Assembly: GCF_000002425.4 (NCBI RefSeq) | Contig: NC_037270.1 | Span: 7,990,598-8,054,597, forward strand | DNA from: Physcomitrium patens | Lineage: Eukaryota > Streptophyta > Bryopsida > Funariales > Funariaceae | DNA: 64,000 nucleotides | Direction: 5' to 3' | Part shown: positions 12,597 through 25,399 of the stretch, in pieces | Position numbering within the stretch: position 1 is the stretch's first letter | How the letters are laid out: each line of letters opens with the position of its first letter | Translations under genes and position numbers: made by a program | The notes under the pieces: generated by a model | Told to the model about the DNA's origin: nothing | What the model saw: only the letters and a program-made list of their open reading frames with translations | The model's database searches: none

Positions 12597-12892
12597 ATAG
12601 TATGGATCAAAATTCAATAACTTGTTTTCACAAATGCTAATAGTATGATATAATATAGACAATACAATGGTTCATTATCCAAAACTATAAAAATCCTTAC
12701 ATGAGAATAATCAGTTTCGTTTTTACCTTCACAGTCAAGCAATGCTATTGTAAAAAGTGGTTTGTTTTGTTATGAAAAGCATTTTGTAAGTACTACAAAA
12801 ATCTAAGGTTTGTGCTATGACTATCTTAAAGTGTTGTAACAATTCCAAAAGTCTCAATAAGTCTATCTTATAGTAGATATTGTGACCAGGTT

Positions 12893-12972
12893 AGTAGATG
12901 AGATATTATCAAAACTTGAGGGGTATTCTTCATATTTCGGGAAAGTTCAAGGGCAAAGGTGGTATTTTTTCT
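12893..12972 (-). repeat. Candidate right terminal inverted repeat of the MULE
   Basis: The reverse complement begins with AGAAAAAATACCACC and contains GATAATATCTCATCTACT, matching the left arm at 5745-5800. It is about 20 bases longer than the left arm because of extra sequence around 12919-12930 and 12946-12958. Sequence continues as ordinary AT-rich DNA to the right. Confidence 0.5.
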
Positions 12973-13860
12973 AAAAATAATGAAAAACTAATAATCATAA
13001 CATATACTTAAAAAAATACTTATTACATGGTAAGGCTTTTAAAAGTTGGATATATCTTATAAATTATCAACTAATTGATTTATTTTAAAGCTATTTAAGT
13101 ATATTCTTAAATAGCTTTAAAATACAGAATAGAGTATATATTTTTATAATAAAATTTATCTTGTATATATTTTTAAAACTAATTATATATATACACATAA
13201 ATAGATAGTTAGATTACTCGAAATATTTTATAATAGTTTTTTATTTTTGAATTTTTTTTTCCTAATGTTTTAAAAGTAAATGAAATTTTAGTGATGCTTT
13301 AAAATGTTATAATTAATAAAATAAAATTTACTACAAACATATAAAAATTGTGTTTGAGGCATAAAATTTAAACTTTATATTTAGTGATATTTATGTTAGG
13401 CTTGTTTTATTTATAAGAAAATTAAATTTTCATGTGCATCTGTCTAATAAAAATTTTTAAAGTTTTGAAATTACTAAATACAGAACAAAAGTGAAACAAA
13501 ATGGTATTTTTTTCAATGTCTATTAAAAAGAAGAAGTGCATTCAAGAATAATGTAATGATGTATGCATTAAGGAAAAACCTCAATGCTAAATTCTATTAT
13601 CATGAAATAGTCGCAATAAATTTTAAAAAATGCCAAGCAAATCTGTGAACCAGTTTAAAAACCAAAAAAAAAAACCAAAAACCAAAAAACAAATACATTC
13701 ACAATAAACCACGTAAAATATTTCAGATAAGTTGGAGATTTCTTTTAAAATTTCACAAAAATAATGAAAAAGAAAAATATTGACGTGCAATTAAAATTGG
13801 AAAAATGAGATGCACATGATACTCATTCCTCTTAATACATGTATCAGAACACAGAAGGAC
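12973..13860. other. AT-rich stretch, no gene seen
   Basis: No coding domain or RNA gene is visible. The only structured feature is the hairpin at 13083-13122. Confidence 0.6.
13083..13122. repeat. 17-bp perfect inverted repeat, 6-base loop
   Basis: TTTTAAAGCTATTTAAG (13083-13099) and CTTAAATAGCTTTAAAA (13106-13122) are exact reverse complements separated by six bases. No T-rich terminator context or coding gene lies nearby. It may be a tiny foldback element or replication-slippage product. Confidence 0.8.
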
Positions 13861-16130
13861 ACGGAGAACACGGGTGACCGTGGACACGGTTATGAGCACC
13901 AGACGATTAGAGCATACTCACATCACCCGCGAAGAGGAATCCAATCGTAGAATACGGGTCGAAGCCCACCCTTCGATGATTGACACGTTACGCATGCCAA
14001 TTCCGCCGAGAACTGCGCGTATCAAATCTCCATTTCAGGGGAGGTTGGAGATTCCAGTGCGAATTGTAGTGCTCGTGACGATGTGATGGGACATGTTCAT
14101 CGTCTCCGCATGTTTTAGGGTTTGGGCTGGCTGGGGTTGAGAATCTGGAATTCGGGCACGTTTTTTACACCACCTTGCGGCAGATTGCGGGAATGTATTG
14201 GGCATCAAATTGAGCACAATTCCGTTCCCCTCGCTACTATAGATTTCGAAGCTTGCTATATGATTGAGAAGGATCTATACTGTGTCTGTGAAAGGAGATT
14301 GTTCGACGGTTGGGGGAAATTTTCACGTGCCGGAATCGATAACCATATCGACGTGCCTTAAGATGAATCTTCAGGAAATTGTGGTGTTGTTTCGGTGTCG
14401 GAAGCAGTTGACCAAGTGAAAAACGGGGCGATGAATGTCGGGACAAGCTTCGACTTTCAACCTATTTGCTCCTCGACACGATACACGTGGCCTCGGTGGA
14501 AGTTGGCTGGCTAAGCATCTGCGACATAATTTAAGGAGATAAATTAGCGGGAGTTGAAAGAGATCCTCGTGTGTGTCTCCGATGTCAACCTTTGCCACAG
14601 ACTAGAGCGAGTTGCAATCTTAACTTTTTTGTTTCTTTTTCTGTTCCGAAGCATTATTCGTTCACCTGAGCGTGGAGCCGCTTCGCCGAACTTGCAGTGC
14701 AGTGAAGCTCGGCAATCCAGGTGCATTTTTATTTTCCACCTCAACTCTGTTATTCAATAAATTCCAGCCTTCCTGCAGGTTTTATGTCAATGAGCTTCTT
14801 GCTAATTTGCTTCGCCTACCTAACAATCGGATGTAGCACAATTCAGTTTGACGAGGGATTTTATAATATATTTTCGCATTGATTTCCTGTACATGTGGTT
14901 TTCGCCCGAAACATTTTCTGCAGAACCTATCTGTTCAAACCTTGAAGCGACTTTCAGATCGCATTCGCTGGGATAGTAAATCAGCAACAGGCAATTGTAG
15001 CCAGTAGGGTTCAGTCGATCACAACTTCCAGCAATGGCGAACTTAACCACAGGGAGGACATAACAAATGTACCGGGACTCGATCGAGAGATATGTCATTT
15101 TCTGGAATATCCTTTCCCCTCAGCGAGCAGGAATTTTATTAAAAGCCATGAAATCTAAAGCACTGCGATTCTTGCTCGCTAACCGCGACATATGACCGCA
15201 CCAACCGGAGTCTGATCCATGTGGATAAATTCAGCAATCCAACTGCGAAGGAGTTATCTTACATGATTCACCACGCCTACACTGCCAGTGAACCACATGT
15301 ACTCACCTCCGCGATCAAAGACTCCTCCAATCAAAAAACAATTAAATGAAATTATTTAAAAACAAAATATAAAACCCATCGCTCTTATTCCTGATCGACC
15401 TCTGACATTCCATGCAGATCACCGGGTCTGTAGACTAGACAACCCAACTGCCACCACCATCAGGTCTTAGAATCGCTCAAATCCGTGTGCACATCCACCC
15501 AACAAAACAATCGAGCTCCCTCACCATCGATTCATCCCGGAGGCTGAACACCAATTCTCTAGCGCATTCGTCAATCAGACCTGGAGCCTGAAGCGACAAA
15601 CCAAGGCATGTGGTAAAATAATCCCCTAAATGCTGTTTGCCGCTGGTCAACGGGGATCACTCAATGCTGTCACTTCATCTGCCATCACGCCTGGTGGGAA
15701 TCCAGCAATGGACTGGGTCGGCATTGAAGAGCCACCATGTTGGAATGTCGACAAGCGCTGTGAAGGTCTTGACGAAGCCTCTCTCTTTGGAGACAGGACC
15801 ACGCTGGACGTGACCATGACAGGAACATTCCATGTGTTAGGGTTGTTGTTTTCTATCATAAAATGTGTCCGCTGGGCCTCTCTCTCTCTCCCCTTCTGCA
15901 TAGCTACAGCTCACCATGACACTCCAGAATCGTGTATTTTTCTTCTTCTTTTTTGTTTCTTTCTGGTGCTGTGTTGTGTTGTGTTGTGGACCATGGGGTG
16001 TTGTGTGGCACTGTTTGTGGTGGTGGTGGAGGTGGTGGCCTACTCGGTGAGTTTGTGATAAGCTTTATGCATCTCGAGTCAAGTGGGTCATGTCTAACTC
16101 TTTTTATTTGCTAGCTTGGAGTCTTGATAC
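13860..16130. other. Mixed-composition island, no identified gene
   Basis: Composition switches abruptly near 13860 from AT-rich to balanced. Open frames are short and overlap on both strands. The longest is plus 15630-16058 (142 codons), whose second half is a hydrophobic run made largely of TGTG/GTGG low-complexity DNA; it matches nothing I recognise and is probably not a gene. The island resembles promoter/UTR DNA of this genome, or a strongly decayed gene. Confidence 0.4.
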
Positions 16131-19100
16131 CTGTAGAAAACAGGTAAGTGGGTGTTGATATACATTGAAGGAAGTTGAAATTGGGGCCCAGGTGTGAGAG
16201 TAAGTGCAAAACAGATTCACCATTGTGGTGGAAGTTTGCAACGTGTTGGATCCAAAATTAACTTTTAAGCTGCTTAAGGTTTGGATCAGGTAACTTCTTA
16301 ATCAAGTATCTGTAACCTCTGGTGTGGCTTTGAATTGACCTTGTGTTAGAACTTGTGTCCATTTGGTATATCAATTGACATGAGTTATCTGCAAGTTTGG
16401 TTTTTCATGCACAGTCACTCATGAGATGGTTATGAGATAAATACCTAACAAAGAATTACAAGAAATTTCAAAGGGTAGGAGGACAATAAGGAAATAAGCA
16501 AGAAAGAAGAGAGAAAAATGCACAGGAAAATAGGAAAAAAAAAAAAGAAAAAAAAAAAAGAAGAGATAGGTGGAAATGAAAAAGAATTGTTTTTCAAAGG
16601 AGATAAAAAGGTAATTTCATATTTTAAATATAGCAGGATGATCTTTTGTCAATATTGAAAAAGTCATTAAATATGTGCTTCCATGCTTTCTTCATGCCAC
16701 ATGAGTGCTTTTATCAAGAATCTGCATCCCCCCCCATCTTGATTCAAATTTTGAATGAAAAGGTTAATTTTAATTTTATATAATATTGTAGTAAAAAAAA
16801 GAATACAAAATCTATCGTAAATAGTTATATTCAATATCGTCTATATATCCTTATCCAATATCTTAGAAATGTCCTTATTTATCAGAATTGCAAAAATAAA
16901 AATAAAAATAAAATGCAGGATGATAAACAGCAACTCTTGAAGATGTAGTTTTGAATATTCAGATGTAATAAAAGACAGTCAGAAGAAATTTTCAAGCACC
17001 ATTTTAGCAAAAATGCAATATGGTTCCGTGCCAAAACTTACAAGCTTGTTGATTGTTTCAATTATTTACTTTCCACTTTGTAGCTTAAATAATTTGATTC
17101 ACTTCCAGTAGCATGAAACTATTATAAAATGTAAACTATCAAACAAAGCAAATGTATTAATAAATATATAAATAAATAAATAAATAAATAAATAACACAA
17201 CTATCTTTGATTGCATACATCAGGCCAGAACAGAACCTTTCCCAAAACAAGTACCTTGATTCACAAACTCCAAATCGCTGTGAAAAAATAAACTGATGAA
17301 ATGCCCTTTTTATTTTTATTTTTTATTTTTTATGGTCGCCCACCCCTGTATCCACTCAAGGCTCAATTTTGAACAAGGATAAACATGAATCAATTTTTGC
17401 CAAAAGGCATATCAGATCTTGAATAAAAAATACAACATATGGTGGTGCATTCAAAGCCTTGAAGTAAATGAATAAAGAGTGTCTGCAGATACTTGTCAAA
17501 CATTCCATCTAGAAATAACTGTAACTAGTAAATCATGCCACTAGTAGTTTTGGTGGGGGCTTCAGAGCTCTGGAACATGAGTTTGCTAAATTATGCAATT
17601 TCATGGCAACTTTGGCCCACACTATCACTGACGCAATTTAGTGCAAAATAAAAGGAACAACTGGAATGATACAAAAGTCTATAGTGGTGATTTTCATCCT
17701 ATTCTAATATCAGCACAGCCAGTGTTGGAAGGAATTGCACATGGGTCACCCAAAGGTGAAAAATCCCATTGTATTACTTTTATTCATTTAGGGTTTAGGG
17801 TTTTGATCTCTAAATATATTTCAAATAGGGAGTTGCCAGTTGCCTGAATTTTGAACTCTGAACACCCAAAGTTTGAATGTTCCCTATTATTTAGATTAAA
17901 TTTTGACTTCTGTGTTACGCCTTTTTCCTATAAATTTTACTTTTACTTTTACTTTTTTTCTTTAGCTGGCTTTGTTATTGCTAATCCAAACTTGTGCAGT
18001 GTCAGGGCTTGGGGCCAATTGCATGAGGTCTGCAAATTGAACATAACACTTAATCTGTGTAATTACTGTATTCAATTCACCTCCTTCTATCATTCTTTCT
18101 GTGGGATTCCTTTCAACAGTGCTGGCATTTGGCATAATGGCTGTTAGCGTTAAAATAGCTCCATGATATTTGCTGAATGGGGATGGAAATGAATGTGCAT
18201 GTGGAGAAAAGAAAAGAAAAATAAAAATAAAAATGAATGGTGTATTTTGTCCAAAATATCTTACTAACCTTTTCACCTAAAATAGCCTTCCATCACTTAA
18301 AGACCAAGAGTTTCCACTCCATCCAAAATTAACAAACGATTCAATTCTGGTTGAATTGTTGCAAAGAATATGAACATGTTGTGGTAATTGAACTTTATTC
18401 ATATCTTTTTTACTTGTTCATTATCTTTTTTTTATAAAAATATAACAAAAAAAATAAAAAAATAAAAAAAATTATGTAAATCCTTCCACTGTTCAAGAAA
18501 TTGTTTGTTTGACTGGTCTTACAATCCATGGTCTTGATGAATTGAATAAAAATTTATTCTATCAAATTAATTCACACACAAGGTTAAATATTTTATGCAT
18601 ATATCTGTGATCAAAAGGAGAAACACACTAACAAATACACATTTATAGATAAGTTAGTATACATCATTGTATATACTATAATAGGTATTGTTACCTCACA
18701 TAACTTGAATTGACCCTAATCATGTTTAATGCTTATTGCGTTGATATACTAAGGACGTGGTACAATTAAAACAGATTTTCATTGTTATAATTTTTCAACT
18801 ATTTTTTATATAAAAATCCTGAGAAGTGCACAGATATTTGATTTTATTTATTTTTTATTTTTTATTTTTGTTTCTGCAGACAGAGTCACTGACCATACGT
18901 CAATGCAACTTAGAAATCAAAATAAAAATTCAGCTTAAAAATAAACAAACAAGAATTAGTTTGAGGGAGGTATTTTGTATAGTTATTACATATGATTTTT
19001 ATTTATGATTTCAGTTTGTGTTACGTGGATTATGTTTTAATGACATATGATTGCATGAAATTACAAGTGTTTTGGTTGTGTAAGGTTACATTTTTAGTGT

Positions 19101-19668
19101 TTCTTCTTTCAAAACATACAAATCAATGGATGCAAAAGGCTTATCAATAGATTAGAATTTCACTGCAAAACAATCATCTTTTCCCCCCTTACAGATAATA
19201 ACACAAATAATTACAAACATAGTACTGTAACTTATACAGTAAATAATAACAAATAAAAACATTCTCACTATTTATTGACGAGGCCAACAAAGATTCCAAC
19301 AAGATTCAAAACCGTATGCTCAATAAGACTCTTGTAGAATTTTCATGAATACTCTTTAACTGAACTGAAGAATACTGATGCTTCAGTACCCAATCTTCAT
19401 ATCAGTATCCGTATATTGTACACAAAAAGGGGCACATGGGTATAGGGGAAGTGCCAAGGTACCCACCAGCCTACATCATTTCCCTTGAGAGACCACCTTC
19501 ACTGTGAAGTGGTCCCAATCTCCCAACAACACCCAAAAAGCCCAAAGGCAATGAATGCAAACCTGGTGCCCTAGTTTGGTGAAAGCTTATGGCAGAACAC
19601 AATGAAAAAGGGGAACAATGACAAAAGGGCAGCCTAGAAGAGCAAGGTCATGCAAACACAGTTCTGCC

Positions 19669-19700
<32 letters not shown>

Positions 19701-20640
19701 CTGCAGGACTGTTCTGAGTGCAGATCATGTCTCCATGCTGTGGTGGTGGTGGTGGCAGCAAGCCCATTTTCTGGACAGAATCAGGCCTTGGGGAAGGGGG
19801 GAAGAAGTTATGTAAGATATATAGAGCGAGTGAAGAGAGTAGTAGCAGTGGGACAGGAAGAAAGGCATTGAATTTCTCTTTCTCTTTTGCTCTCATTGAG
19901 GTTGTGAAGTGACCCTCCGCAGGGGTCCAGATGAGCTGGGGCTGGGGTTGTAAGGGCACTCACTCACTCCCCTCACTCACTATCAGGGCCACTGGAAAAA
20001 GTCAAGAAAGGGCCAATGCAGCATTTTGATGATGTGGGGGCCTTACTTACCAATGGCATCTGATTGACCCATGCCCCCCCCCCCCGCCACAAATTTGCTC
20101 AATTTCCATCCATCAATCCATCCTTCTAACCAACCACATATTCATCCTTATATATATATATATATATATATACAAATTCATCCATATCTTTATCCATGTG
20201 GAAGTGGTTGTCCTACTGATAGCAAATCATAGGCTCAGTATTTTGTCTGTAGTGGAGTAGTTTTGCCCCCTAAGTCTGAGCTGGCTGGGGTATTTGTGTT
20301 TATTTTATTTTAGGGTTAATTGAGGTCCAATGCTTAGGTTGTGATTGGGCTACTGGCCATGGGTGGGGAGGGTGGGGTGGGGTTGTATTAACACTTTCAT
20401 TGTCCATCACTCTAGAAGAGATTGATGCCTCACCTTGATTTTACACTATTTTGGGTACTTGGGCACCTGAGATGACTTGTGCACAACATAATTTATTTAA
20501 TAAGTGACCGAAAGGAAAGAGAATTGAAGGAATACAAAACCTGATATCTGAGGGATACCTGGTTATTTGCTACCTAGACATTGCATACAAACAAACAAAA
20601 AGTTTACGAGAATGGGACCAATCATCAATTAAGTGTCACT
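16130..20640. other. Gene-poor intergenic DNA with microsatellites
   Basis: Moderately AT-rich, with no coding domain on either strand. It holds poly-A/G runs near 16535-16560, AAAT repeats near 17160-17193, a (CT)n run near 19668-19695, a TGG run near 19740-19756, a C run near 20075-20086 and an (AT)n run near 20150-20171. Open frames across the CT and TGG runs are low-complexity artefacts. Confidence 0.55.
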
Positions 20641-20824
20641 AAATTTATTAATAAATACAAAATTTATGACTTGATTTTTTTATTTATCATGTGTATATAT
20701 CTCTAGAAAGATAAATATTAAGCTATAAAAAATTGAAATTTCAAAAAATATATATACTGTTTTGTATTGTAGAAGTTGCCATGATATTTTATTTTTATTT
20801 TGATTAGTTACTGTATATTTTAAA

Positions 20825-20878
<54 letters not shown>

Positions 20879-20975
20879 GATTTCAAATTTAATACAGTTA
20901 TAATGAAGAGACTCTCAATTAAATACAAACTTTGATGATTTTCAAAATGGACTGTAAGTATTGGCAACATTTTTT

Positions 20976-21017
<42 letters not shown>

Positions 21018-22710
21018 TTTGGATTTCTATAGATTTTAAATTTTGATCATTCAAGCACTAAAAAAATAATTTAAAAGATGCTATTTTATTAATTATATAT
21101 GATTCAATAATAAGTCATGAATACTTTTCTTTTATTATAATCCATTTTTAGTCCTATCTTTATAATGATATATATTTTTTTATTTTTTTGAGTTTAATTT
21201 TTATATCTATATAATTTTCTGTTTATATTTTTTTAGCAATAAATTATATTTAAATAAAACTAACTTCTAAATACAGAAAATGTATTTTAAGCTACAAATT
21301 TATAAGTTATGAGATATGTAATATATTTTAAGCTACAAATATATTAAATAATTATTTTTATATCTCATAAAAATTATAGTTAAATAATTGACATATATGA
21401 CATAATAAAATTAGAATAATTGTATCAAATAATAATTATTAGACCTACAAGAGCGAACTTTATCTGATACAAAAAGATAATATTAATTCATTACGATAAT
21501 TTGGTAAATAGTTAGAAAGTATAAAAAATTACATATTCTTAACATCCATTTTTTTTAATCTGAGCGTGGTTTTTAAATAATACATTTTTTTTTGTGTCTT
21601 ATGAAAAATAAAAAATTTCAAGAAAAACTAAACTTTTATAACTATTTACATATTATAATAGCAATTTCTAAATCCATCATTATTTTAGTAGTTTTTTAAA
21701 TAGATTTTCTGTAGTTTTAGTTTAAATATGGTATATATAAATATTATATGTACAATATTTAAAGTATATCTAAAATTTGTTATTATTATTATTATTGTTA
21801 TAGATAAGATCTCGATTTTTTTCATGATGATAATGGTTAAAATTATACATAATAGTAAGTATCAATATGATTTTAAACATTTTTAATGCAATTATTTTTT
21901 TTAAAAAATCACAAGATTTTTTTTTATTTTTTTATTTTTCTTAATAATGTAAATTATTTTCAAAAAAATAACGAGTTTTTACAAAATCATCTTGATTAAA
22001 ATTTTTAATATGTCTTAGCTTTTTAAATAGATTTAAAATAAATATATAGATTTAGTTTAAAACTTAGTCCTTTACTTAGACTAATCATTTTTCTATTCTA
22101 TTTTAATAGCTAGTTTATAGATTACATTGCCATAGAATCATAGTTTAATTTAATTATATACAAAGAATTAAAATAAAACATATTTATGTAAAGGAGTTAT
22201 AATTTTTTTAACATTTACTATAAAAACAGTAGGTATTAACAGAATATATTTTAATAATAAAAAAATAAAAAATAAAAAATTTAAATCAAAATAAAATAAA
22301 ATAATATGTATTATTTTAGTAATATCAAAATCAAATGACTTTCAATTGATATAAAAAAATTCATAATCATTAAGATAATTAAAAATTAAGACATATTAAA
22401 ATTACTAAAAAGATAATAACAACATTTTAAATTTTCTAAATATAAATACAAAGAATAATAGAATTTTAAAGTTATTACTTGTACATATTTAAATTATAAT
22501 ATACCTAAATAAAATTATTTAACATGTTTTACTAATTAAAATATCAAGATATTAAAAAAGAGGTATCGTTAATAAATACATCTTATTAAATATTAAAAAT
22601 ATACAATATCAATAAAAAATAGACTATAATTAATATGTTAACATAAAAAATAAAAATAGATTATAATTAAGATGTTTACATAATTGAAGATAGTCTCCAC
22701 TTTATTAATA
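20640..22710. other. AT-rich stretch, no gene seen
   Basis: Very AT-rich with compound (CT)n(AT)n microsatellites at 20828-20878 and 20979-21014. The 124-codon minus frame over them is mostly IYIYIY and EREREREE and is an artefact. No recognisable coding or RNA feature. Confidence 0.6.
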
Positions 22711-23205
22711 TATTTTTGTGTCATTCAAAAATGACTTGATAATCACTCAAAGATGATATAATATTAAACTAGAATGGCTATTGTCAAAGACAAGAATATT
22801 AAATAGTCTTAAAACAAGATTAAAGACTAAAAAGCCATTAATAGGAGTAAAGACGGTTTCATTCTTTCCTCCATATATATTATCTAACTAGAAGCTATGT
22901 AGTGACATTCTATAGGACCTTCAACATGTGTTCAATTTGCAAGACACATGTCTTAATTTACAAGGCAAGTTTCTTATATGCATGCCACATGTTTAGCTTG
23001 TATTACAAGGTATCAACAAGTGTGATACATGGCTAATTTGTTGGCTAAGTTTTTAACTTATTAATTAACTACAAACACATATAAAGTCAAGTGTATATCT
23101 ATGAAGCTTTTAAGAAGCTTTGTAACAAGATAATATCAAATTTACATGTATTTATCTTCTATCCAATACTTCTTATCTAAATATGTATGTTTATGATATT
23201 ATGCC
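22711..23205 (-). repeat. 3' LTR of chromovirus copy B
   Basis: Shares with 28583-29030 the blocks GTGTCATT, TAATATTAAACTAGAATGGC (here) and GGCTATTGTCAAAGACAAG, and also the later CAAGACACATGTCTTAA block. Internal sequence begins at about 23206 with a degraded purine tract on the minus strand. Left edge uncertain. Confidence 0.7.
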
Positions 23206-23799
23206 TTCTTTTAGGGATGAATTCCATGAGAAGTAATAATTATATATTGAAGAAGTATAACATGATGCAATTTGTGTTTGCCACATATTTTGATCTTTGC
23301 TTCTTTTTAAGGTCATTGATAGGTCTTTTCAACCATTAATAATATTGCATACCAAGGCAGGAAGACTATCATAGTTTTTAATCATTATTGAGGCAATTGT
23401 TACTCCTTTCAAATAAAATATTTGAAAAACATTGAAAGTTGTTTCTACCTCCAATAAAATCATCAAATATTGAAAGTCTCTTCTAAAATTATGATACTAA
23501 ACACATTGTATCTTGCCATCTATTAAAGATAGAACATATTGTTCTTGAAGATCTTTGTCTCTAATATGTCATCTTAAAGACTATAACAATCATAATATCT
23601 CATCTAATAAGTCAAAAAATAATAATTTTTGAGTTGAATGAGCTAGTTGTTGATTTTTAATGCCATAAATACATAGAAACTACCAGATTAGATGTAAAAT
23701 GCAATCTTTTTTGAACAACATTTTTTTATAGTACAGATTTGATATTCTTCATCTTGATTTTGATAGATGATATTGATAAAAACTATCAATCTTCTTTGT

Positions 23800-25180
23800 T
23801 ACATTTATAAGATTCTTAGCTAACTTTTATGTAGATATATTAATATCATATTTGCATCAATAAATAAGACATTCTTACCTATTTTGGCATTACCTTAAAT
23901 CTAAGACTTCTTTAATCTTATATCTTGATTATTCTCCATTTCTATAGAAGAATGTGGCATTTGTTGTCTTTTTGATATATCTATTGTCTTGTATGGCTCA
24001 AAAAAAGATGGATTTTCATAGACTTTGATAAGTATAATTAGTAAGCAATCAAATTCGTCTATTTAAAAATAAGAAATAGTCCAAGTTTATAATAATCTAA
24101 CTTGTTATAAGAAGAAATAGTCTTGAAATTATGACAAAGTAATCATACCTTATTGCCAACATAAAATTGAAGTTATTTCTTATGATAGATATCTACTTTG
24201 ATCTTTTTTCGCTCTTAAACTTCTTTTAGTTATACTTTCATTATTATATATTTCTTTGATAAATGATTTTTTAAATCTTTTATTGTAAAATTATCAAATT
24301 TAAAAAAATCAAAAATATCAAGTCATGAATAATAACTATAATTAGTAAATAAAGATATCTATTAAATAAAAAAATGGATTGTATTATTATAAAAAAATTG
24401 TGATAGTGGCAAAAAATTTATTCAATCATCTTTTTTGTAGTTCATAGTACACCTAAAATACTACTTCAAAACTTGATTCACTTGCTTTATTTGTTTATCA
24501 ATTTGAAGATAAAAAGCCAAAGATAGTTTTATAATTACTTTTAGAATCATGAAAAATATTTCTAAAATCATAATACAAATTAAGTTCCTATATTTGATAT
24601 GATATCTTTGAATAATCCATGATAGTGATAGATGTTGTCAAAGAAAAGTTAACCTATTACTTCACTTGTAATACATTTTATACATGATATAAAATATATA
24701 ATTTTAGTAAGATGATCTATTATTATAAATATAAAATTATAAAAATTTGATACTAAAAGATGTATGATAAAGTCTATAGAAACAAAAGACCATGATTGTT
24801 CTAAACTATGTAATAGCTAAAGAAGTCTAGAAGGTCAATAATGAGGATTTTTAATCTTAAAAAGATATTAAATTATTGCTCAAAGTCTTTAACTGCCTTC
24901 CACATTTGAGGCCACTAAATTTCTCTAGATATTAGCTTTAAAATCTTATTGTATCAAAAATATCCAATTATTAGAAAGTCATGATAAGCTTGGATAATAC
25001 GTAATAATATCTTATCTTTTAGAACATATAAGTGACCTTCAAAATAGAGTAGATTATATTTAAACTCAAATTTGGAAGTATTATGAAACTTAAAAGAATT
25101 ATTCTTAATATCATGAATTAGAGGATCAGAGGACATACTCGATTGAAGTTGCTTAAGAAAAGATTGAATCAAGAGTTAAT
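23800..25180 (-). pseudogene. Integrase and chromodomain relic, copy B
   Basis: Integrase inserts the cDNA of the element. The N-terminal zinc region is open at 24954-25172 (FEFKYNLLYFEGHLYVLKDK). The core shows IIVDHLTK (first catalytic Asp kept) and NIYHYHGLFKDIISNIG, where the expected SDRG reads SNIG: the second catalytic Asp is Asn (24592-24600). Near 23800-23950 a heavily broken reading (KEVLDLR, NR, YDINIST) aligns with the chromodomain of copy D. Stops throughout. Confidence 0.7.
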
Positions 25181-25399
25181 GTTGATTCTGTTGCTCAAAA
25201 ATGAATATGATCTAGCTTTAAGAAAATTATTCTTTATTGGTGAAAAGCTATATTTTCTTCTTTTGATATAAGATAAGAATGTTTAAAAAGTGTATTTGAA
25301 AAATATTTTTACTTTTTTAGTTGATAAATAATCTTAAAATCAAATCTTGTTAAAGACATGCTCAAATAGGCTTAGCAGGGATTTAGAATTTGTAGTAAT

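Larger units (their letters stand above)
5745..12972 (+). mobile_element. Decayed Mutator-like element (MULE) with nested retroelement
   Basis: Similar sequences in inverted orientation bound the segment (5745-5800 and 12893-12972). Between them lies a plus-strand MULE transposase relic, split by a minus-strand chromovirus (8831-11492). Left to right the interior holds a GC-rich stretch (5850-7260), a degenerate tandem repeat (7262-7440), the transposase N-terminal and core parts (7630-8830), the nested chromovirus, and the C-terminal zinc knuckle (11519-11690). MULEs normally have long inverted termini and 9-bp target duplications; I could not find a matching 9-bp pair, which fits great age or imprecise ends. 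Without the retroelement the MULE would be about 4.6 kb. The family call is solid from the coding relic. The exact ends are inference. Confidence 0.6.

Noticed and set aside
20680..21054. 124-codon minus frame
   Set aside because: It consists mostly of translated (AT)n and (CT)n microsatellite DNA.
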